The translations under genes and the position numbers were made by a program. Shown one piece after another: positions 5,611 through 9,210 of a DNA stretch of 9,210 bases; position 1 is the stretch's first letter, and every line of letters starts with the position of its first letter. The notes under the pieces were generated by a model that was given only the letters and a program-made list of their open reading frames with translations, was not told the origin of the DNA and ran no database searches. Origin of the DNA: a bacterium (GTDB lineage: Bacteria > Babelota > Babeliae > Babelales > RVW-14); the NCBI GenBank assembly GCA_023249955.1, contig JAHFBR010000038.1, positions 1 to 9,210 of the forward strand, in the 5' to 3' direction.

Positions 5611-5619
5611 TGCTAGGAT
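5611..5619 (+). promoter_or_regulatory. Possible extended -10 promoter for the VOC gene
   Basis: TGC-TAGGAT sits about 40 nt before ATG 5659, at the same distance and with the same TGCTA core as the two strong promoters. No good -35 box is visible 16-18 bp upstream, so this is tentative. Confidence 0.4.
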
Positions 5620-5658
5620 AGAGCGTTTCAAAACAGTTTCTTTATTACAGGAGCTTTT

Positions 5659-6039
5659 ATGGCAATAAAAAGTATGGATTTGGCCTGGATTTCAACAAGC
5701 GATTTTGCGCGCTCAAAAAAGTTTTTTGTGGATGTGCTTGGGCTTAAAGTTTCCAGCATGACTGAAGAGTACGAGTGGATGGAGTTGACGGGAAGCCACG
5801 GCGGCGCCATTTTGGGCGTTGGCAAGTGCACCAAAGACAGCCCAGTACAAGCCGGCAAGAATGCCGTGATGACCATGTCAGTTGATGATTTGATTAAAAC
5901 CAAGGCCGATCTTGAAGCCAAAGGTGTGACATTTGTTGGCGATATTTTAGTCGTTCCAGGTCACGTTAAAATGGCATTTTTTACCGATCCTGACGGTAAT
6001 TTTTTTCAGCTGGTTCAGCTGCTTATTGATAAGCCGTAA
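5659..6039 (+). CDS. VOC-family (glyoxalase/dioxygenase-like) protein
   Basis: This is a 126-aa single-domain protein of the vicinal oxygen chelate superfamily. Two beta-alpha-beta-beta-beta halves are visible. The first (about 4-55) contains STSDFARSKKFFVDVLGL, a typical opening helix. The second (about 68-122) ends in the family signature FFTDPDGNFFQL (107-118). In metal-binding members a Glu usually follows DPDGN by three positions; here it is Gln117, and the first strand lacks the common His (it reads DLAWIS). The substrate therefore cannot be predicted, and metal binding may be altered. Length is normal for stand-alone VOC proteins. AGGAG at 5649-5653 sits five bases before the ATG. It is the only protein in the window without an export signal, so it is probably cytoplasmic. 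A terminator follows, so it is likely transcribed alone. Confidence 0.92.
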   Translation: MAIKSMDLAWISTSDFARSKKFFVDVLGLKVSSMTEEYEWMELTGSHGGAILGVGKCTKDSPVQAGKNAVMTMSVDDLIKTKADLEAKGVTFVGDILVVPGHVKMAFFTDPDGNFFQLVQLLIDKP

Positions 6040-6058
6040 AGAAGTATTAATTTCGGGA

Positions 6059-6094
6059 AGAGGCGGATGACTCATTCGCCTCTTTTGCTTTTTG
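6059..6094 (+). terminator. Intrinsic terminator after the VOC gene
   Basis: An 11-bp stem with one G-T pair (6059-6069 with 6073-6083; core AGAGGCG/CGCCTCT) has an ACT loop and is followed by TTTGCTTTTT. Confidence 0.88.
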
Positions 6095-6175
6095 TCCAAG
6101 CGTTGCATTTGCGCATACGTATCATTTAAACTTAATCATCGATGGGATCAGTTTTTGGGGATAGTTTATTTTTTT

Positions 6176-6189
6176 GAGGGGGGAGAGGG
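6176..6189 (+). promoter_or_regulatory. G-run ribosome binding site
   Basis: GAGGGGGGAGAGGG directly precedes ATG 6191 and follows a T-run. The same T-run then GAGGGGGGA arrangement occurs before ATG 7723. The site fixes the start at 6191; the earlier in-frame ATG at 6092 lies within the upstream terminator. Confidence 0.6.
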
Positions 6190-6190
6190 T

Positions 6191-6859
6191 ATGAAAAAGT
6201 TACTATGCATTTTGATGGGGCTAAGCTTGATCGTTTCGGTGCACGCCATGGAAGATTCAGGGAGTGCCGCTGCTGCAGATTCTCACGATCATGAGCTTGA
6301 AGATGGTGGCGAGCCAGTAGATATTTTTGGTGCTTGCAAAGGTTTGGAAGCAGAGCTGCGCGGGGTTATAGAGGCGCTCCAACAAAAAGAACAACCAGCG
6401 GGCAAAAAATCAACAGACATGGGATTGCCGAAGGATAAACTCCAGGCTTTGGCCGGGAGTTTGACACAACTGCGTGGCATGGTTGCGGAAGACCCACTGT
6501 TTCAAGATACAGAAGCGCAAAATAAGCTACAGGCATTTGATAAAGCAATGGCAAGACTTGACAGGTTGCAAAGCTCACGTCGTGCCATTGGAGCACAAGC
6601 AGTCATTCAGGTACTGACCGAGGCGCTGAGCCTGGTGAGTTATGTTAACACCACGTTGGATGCAACGCTCAAGGTGCTTCCTGAGTCCGCCGTCGAGGGC
6701 CGTTCATGTGGCATGCACATTTTAAAATACTCTTTGGTGGTTGGTGGCGTACTTCTTTCGTTAAATGCGGTAGGGAATTATTTTGGCTGGTGGTATATTG
6801 CTGCGCCATTTGGGATCAAAGATCTTGCTTTCTGGGCCGTACGTGCTTTTGTAGGGTAG
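6191..6859 (+). CDS. Exported 222-aa protein with C-terminal membrane segment
   Basis: I do not recognise a family. MKK at the start and a hydrophobic core to V17 form a signal peptide, cleaved after VHA (17-19) before Met20. Residues 21-45 are low-complexity, acidic and His-containing. Residues 48-165 are predicted mostly helical, with heptad-like hydrophobic spacing (GLEAELRGVIEALQQ; KLQAFDKAMARLDRLQ). One cysteine lies at 49 and another at 173, and a hydrophobic stretch (about 177-206: LKYSLVVGG onward to WWYIAAPFG) could span a membrane. The likely form is a periplasmic helical domain tethered at its C-terminus. There is no clear promoter in the 96-bp upstream gap beyond weak TTGCGC/TAATCA candidates around 6109-6138. 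The two exported proteins at 7723 and 8304 share the general build of signal peptide, Cys and short hydrophobic stretch, but no alignable sequence. Confidence 0.82.
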   Translation: MKKLLCILMGLSLIVSVHAMEDSGSAAAADSHDHELEDGGEPVDIFGACKGLEAELRGVIEALQQKEQPAGKKSTDMGLPKDKLQALAGSLTQLRGMVAEDPLFQDTEAQNKLQAFDKAMARLDRLQSSRRAIGAQAVIQVLTEALSLVSYVNTTLDATLKVLPESAVEGRSCGMHILKYSLVVGGVLLSLNAVGNYFGWWYIAAPFGIKDLAFWAVRAFVG

Positions 6860-6864
6860 TTTTT

Positions 6865-6890
6865 GCCCCTTCGGGGGCTTCTCATTTTTT
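6865..6890 (+). terminator. Short UUCG hairpin terminator
   Basis: GCCCC (6865-6869) and GGGGC (6874-6878) close a TTCG tetraloop, a very stable C(UUCG)G hairpin, six bases after the stop codon. The T-run begins six bases later (TTCTCATTTTTT), so termination efficiency may be only moderate. Confidence 0.65.
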
Positions 6891-6897
6891 ATTGTTT

Positions 6898-6943
6898 CCT
6901 GTATGGTAGTGCAGAGAAAAAAAACAGTGCAATACCATACAGG
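6898..6943. promoter_or_regulatory. 11-bp inverted repeat overlapping the FKBP ribosome binding site
   Basis: CCTGTATGGTA (6898-6908) is perfectly complementary to TACCATACAGG (6933-6943), with a 24-nt A-rich loop. The right arm includes AGG, the first bases of the AGGAGAG ribosome binding site (6941-6947) for ATG 6952. It could be an operator for a dimeric protein, or an RNA hairpin that limits translation. There is no T-run after it, so it is not a terminator. Confidence 0.6.
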
Positions 6944-6951
6944 AGAGAATC

Positions 6952-7464
6952 ATGAAAAAAAGCATGGTATCGTGTGCGGGCAAAGCCGCAGTATTGTCGT
7001 TGGGTTGCTTGCTTTCAGCATGCGCAACACATCAAAAGAGTGATGAAGTAAAACAACAAGTGGCAACAACAAAAGCATCTTCAACAGAGGAAAAAAAAGA
7101 GATGAATATCGTAACATCACCATCAGGTTTGAAACGCGAAGTTCTTAAGGCAGCTCCAGCAGATGCCAAAAAACCAACCAAGGGTCAAAAAGTGACGGTG
7201 CACTACACCGGCTGGTTGGACGACAACGGCAAGCTTGGAACAAAGTTTGACAGCAGTGTTGATCGCGGCCAAGCGTTTACTTTTATCGTCGGTGTTGGTC
7301 AAGTGATCAAAGGCTGGGATGAAGGCGTGATGGCCATGAGTGTGGGCGAAAAATGTCGTCTGACCATTCCTGCTGATCTTGGCTACGGTTCGCGCGGTGC
7401 GGGTGCGATTATCAAGCCAAATTCTACACTGATTTTTGATGTTGAGCTGTTGAGCTTGGCGTAA
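6952..7464 (+). CDS. FKBP-type peptidyl-prolyl isomerase lipoprotein
   Basis: This 170-aa protein should catalyse cis-trans isomerisation of X-Pro bonds in envelope proteins. Residues 1-23 are a lipoprotein signal peptide with lipobox LSA-C24; Ala follows the lipidated Cys, which in enteric bacteria would favour the outer membrane. A Ser/Lys/Gln-rich linker (25-55) leads to one FKBP domain (about 56-170). Family residues are present: VHYTG (83-87), FDSS (99-102), VIKGWDEGV (118-126), YG (145-146) and the closing FDVELL (162-167). The active-site Tyr, Asp and Trp are thus conserved. The domain is the short FKBP12-like form, without the dimerisation domain seen in Mip or FkpA. The inverted repeat at 6898-6943 covers part of the ribosome binding site. 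Repeat copy B begins nine bases after the stop. It is probably a single-gene unit. Confidence 0.95.
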   Translation: MKKSMVSCAGKAAVLSLGCLLSACATHQKSDEVKQQVATTKASSTEEKKEMNIVTSPSGLKREVLKAAPADAKKPTKGQKVTVHYTGWLDDNGKLGTKFDSSVDRGQAFTFIVGVGQVIKGWDEGVMAMSVGEKCRLTIPADLGYGSRGAGAIIKPNSTLIFDVELLSLA

Positions 7465-7473
7465 GAAGTTTGA

Positions 7474-7579
7474 GTTCGTATGGTTCGAGACGCACACGAG
7501 GTGTGCTCCTCACCACGAACGGGTCTCATTGCCGTTCGTCCTGAGGAGCCCGTCAGGGCGTCTCGAAGGATACGAACGC
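7474..7579. repeat. 106-bp double-hairpin repeat, copy B (inverted relative to A)
   Basis: Two hairpins, 7474-7520 and 7534-7577, each begin GTTCG and end CGAAC and are inverted copies of each other, separated by 13 bp. The first has GCACAC/GTGTGC near its tip and the second GCCC/GGGC. The whole element is the inverse of 4728-4833. It lies nine bases after the FKBP stop, the same position relative to a gene as copy A. The following 7580-7722 holds no recognisable gene; 7677-7700 forms a weak AACCT/AGGTT hairpin followed by a T-run. Confidence 0.85.
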
Positions 7580-7709
7580 TCAACAAGCACCAATTCAAAA
7601 GACATCGTACTCTACACAACAAACCTCACTTTTCTTGCTATCCCTATCCCCCATCATCAGCAATCCTGTATCTTAAAACCTGATTGGTAATTTGAAGGTT
7701 CTTTTTTCT

Positions 7710-7718
7710 GAGGGGGGA
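7710..7718 (+). promoter_or_regulatory. G-run ribosome binding site
   Basis: GAGGGGGGA lies four bases before ATG 7723 and follows a CTTTTTTCT run and a weak hairpin (7677-7700). It matches the leader of the gene at 6191 almost exactly. Confidence 0.55.
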
Positions 7719-7722
7719 AGCC

Positions 7723-8232
7723 ATGAAACTTCGTTCAATCGTTACATTCTTTGCATTTGTTATTTCACTCAATATTTTTTCACACAATCTCTTTGCTATG
7801 GAGGCGCAGCCACCAGCTGGTGATGATCACGCGCAATCCGGTTGCGCCAAGTTTATGGCTTGCTGTAGAGCCACGGCACCATTGTTTTTGGCAGTAGGTA
7901 CTGTGGTGGTTCAACAGACTGCTGGGACGCAAATTCGTGATTGGATCGAAACCGTTCGTAAGCAAAATCCAGCGGCATTTGCTGTCCTGATTGCGCTTGC
8001 CAACAATCAAGCAGTTGAACAAGCTACTCATGAGGCGGCAAAAGCCGTTTTGCAACCATGTGGATTAATGATGCCTGATGGCACCATCAGCCCTATGGTT
8101 ACCGAACTGGTTAAAGCACTCGTGCCATTGGATCTTGCTCCTGCGCGTGGTGCTGCTGGGCATCATGTTGTGCGCGTGTTAACCATCAAACAGGCACTCA
8201 AGCAACAACGCATTGCGCATCATAATGGCTAA
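7723..8232 (+). CDS. Exported 169-aa protein of unknown function
   Basis: No family is recognised. Residues 1-25 form a signal peptide (MKLR start, hydrophobic 6-19), cleaved after LFA before Met26. A short acidic Pro-rich stretch is followed by a Cys cluster C41, C47, C48 and a hydrophobic segment (about 50-65: ATAPLFLAVGTVVVQQ) that may insert in a membrane. Residues 70-115 are helical and Ala-rich, with a further Cys113. The tail (150-169) is basic and His-containing. The build resembles the next protein, which also has a Cys cluster (103-115) directly before a hydrophobic stretch, so the two may be distant paralogues; this rests on layout, not on an alignable match. A terminator-like hairpin follows before the next gene, 71 bp downstream. 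Confidence 0.8.
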   Translation: MKLRSIVTFFAFVISLNIFSHNLFAMEAQPPAGDDHAQSGCAKFMACCRATAPLFLAVGTVVVQQTAGTQIRDWIETVRKQNPAAFAVLIALANNQAVEQATHEAAKAVLQPCGLMMPDGTISPMVTELVKALVPLDLAPARGAAGHHVVRVLTIKQALKQQRIAHHNG

Positions 8233-8257
8233 ATAAAAAATCAGAGCAGGCGAGGGT

Positions 8258-8292
8258 AAACGGGACATGGCGTTGCCGGTCCCGTTTTTTTT
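8258..8292 (+). terminator. Terminator or attenuator between the last two genes
   Basis: AAACGGGAC (8258-8266) pairs with GTCCCGTTT (8279-8287), an inner GGC/GCC extends the stem, and a T-run of eight (8285-8292) follows. The ribosome binding site of the next gene (AGGGAAAG) begins at once, leaving no room for a promoter between hairpin and gene. It may therefore act as a partial terminator that sets the level of the downstream gene. Confidence 0.8.
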
Positions 8293-8303
8293 AGGGAAAG
8301 ATT

Positions 8304-9203
8304 ATGAAATTTTTTCAAAAAAATATTTTTTGTGGGGTAATTTTTGTAATGCTTTCAGCGCCATTGGGTGCAATGCAAGAAGCGCTTCCACATGGTGATG
8401 ATGCTGCGTTGGCTGTGGCGCTTGCGCGTTTGGATGTGCACGGCGAAGGCTACGTAGCTCCCAATGTGCTTACGACGCCCGTAGAGATTGAAGCGGCTGG
8501 TCTTTTTGAAGCGGTGCCGTTGGGCGGACCAAAACTTAATGTCGCAGAGCTCAAGCCAGCGCCTGGTGGCCTGAATGATCAGGCTCATGCGGCTGCGGCA
8601 GAAACCAAATGTCATGCATGTTGCTTTGGATGCTTTTTACCAACGTGCAGAGTGGTTCTGCCCGTTTTGATCACCATTGGAGGTGCGGTTTTAAGCGCTT
8701 TTGTTGCACCAGCTGCTCCCTTTGTGGCGGCACTTACACCGCCTGCGCTTGTGGCCGTTAATACGATGATGAATAATCTCTTGGGAGCACCGGTAACGCG
8801 TGGTGGCGACGCGCTTTTTGATCTTTTTGTTGATGTTGCTTCAGGTGAAAAATTGATGCAGGATCTTTCGTGGCATCAAAGAATGAGCATGGTAACGGCG
8901 TGGGATGCGGCACCGTGGGGCAATGGTGATCAACATCATGTTCCGTTGACGGATCCTGAAGATAACACCATAACGCTTGATGCGTTTGCCCTTTTGAATG
9001 CTGTGCTTGTTCAGCATGATCAGTTGCCGGAAAAACGCTCGGGCGTGCAAAGAAAAATTCAGTACTCCAGAGAGCGATATGTTTGTATCATGCGCCACCA
9101 GGAGCTGCTTAAACTCAAACAGGATTATACAGCGCTTTCAGGACACCCAATCTCTATCCGCCAGATGACCAAGGCGGAGTGGAAGGCGTTGCAGGGTAAA
9201 TAG
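8304..9203 (+). CDS. Exported 299-aa protein with Cys cluster and hydrophobic segment
   Basis: No family is recognised. Residues 1-23 form a signal peptide (Lys at 2 and 6, hydrophobic 8-18), cleaved after LGA before Met24. Residues 25-100 are a low-complexity Ala/Pro/Leu-rich linker. Residues 103-115 hold a dense Cys cluster (CHACC, then C110 and C115: CxxCC, two residues, C, four residues, C), followed at once by a long hydrophobic region (116-150) able to form one or two membrane helices. Residues 165-299 are soluble and mixed, with Trp190, Trp200 and Trp205, His-rich QHH (210-212), and a basic C-terminal helix. AGGGAAAG precedes the ATG. Expression probably depends on read-through of the hairpin at 8258-8292. 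The stop TAG is 7 bases before the window end. Confidence 0.82.
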   Translation: MKFFQKNIFCGVIFVMLSAPLGAMQEALPHGDDAALAVALARLDVHGEGYVAPNVLTTPVEIEAAGLFEAVPLGGPKLNVAELKPAPGGLNDQAHAAAAETKCHACCFGCFLPTCRVVLPVLITIGGAVLSAFVAPAAPFVAALTPPALVAVNTMMNNLLGAPVTRGGDALFDLFVDVASGEKLMQDLSWHQRMSMVTAWDAAPWGNGDQHHVPLTDPEDNTITLDAFALLNAVLVQHDQLPEKRSGVQRKIQYSRERYVCIMRHQELLKLKQDYTALSGHPISIRQMTKAEWKALQGK

Positions 9204-9210
9204 ATTTTAG

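Noticed and set aside
6092..6190. Start at 6092 for the 222-aa protein
   Set aside because: It overlaps the end of the upstream terminator and lacks a ribosome binding site; the G-rich site is directly before 6191, where the signal peptide begins.
7480..7683. Short frames across repeat copy B
   Set aside because: The coding potential comes from the palindromic repeat; there is no ribosome binding site.

Overview
The window starts in the last bases of a 16S rRNA gene and runs through a tRNA-Ile/tRNA-Ala spacer. It then carries eight protein genes, seven on the plus strand and one on the minus strand. Seven of the eight products have an N-terminal export signal: six Sec-type signals and one lipoprotein signal. 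This points to a Gram-negative-type, host-associated bacterium that devotes much of its coding capacity to the cell envelope. The mix of a 16S-tRNA operon without a 23S gene, many secreted proteins of unknown function, a eukaryote-like ATPase and many small palindromic repeats would fit a member of the Dependentiae (TM6) or a similar intracellular lineage. That assignment is inference from gene content and style, because only about 34 nt of 16S are present.

Layout. 1-34 is the 16S 3' end with its anti-Shine-Dalgarno tail. 35-797 is an enlarged spacer with tRNA-Ile(GAT), a broken duplicate of tRNA-Ala, an intact tRNA-Ala(TGC) and at least six palindromic hairpins. An intrinsic terminator at 798-837 ends the operon where a 23S gene would normally begin. 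926-953 is a strong sigma70-type promoter with a palindrome in its spacer. It drives a likely two-gene unit: a 719-aa exported protein of unknown function (1002-3161) and a 506-aa membrane AAA+ ATPase (3204-4724) that closely resembles the mitochondrial protein ATAD3. A 106-bp double-hairpin repeat and a two-way terminator separate this unit from a convergent gene on the minus strand (4915-5463), which encodes an exported protein with a C-terminal Cys4 pattern.

From 5659 onward all genes are on the plus strand: a small VOC-fold (glyoxalase/dioxygenase-like) protein, a 222-aa exported protein with a C-terminal membrane segment, an FKBP-type prolyl isomerase lipoprotein, and two exported Cys-containing proteins (169 and 299 aa). 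Most have their own leader and terminator-like hairpin, so they look like single-gene units. Two exceptions stand out: the hairpin that overlaps the FKBP ribosome binding site, and the terminator only a few bases before the last gene.

The main points of interest are the ATAD3-like ATPase, whose predicted membrane topology mirrors that of mitochondrial ATAD3, and the exported partner gene upstream of it. Others are a Met directly after the predicted signal peptidase site in all six Sec-type signal peptides, the tRNA-Ala duplicate split by two complementary repeat halves, and the inverted pair of 106-bp repeats placed directly after stop codons.
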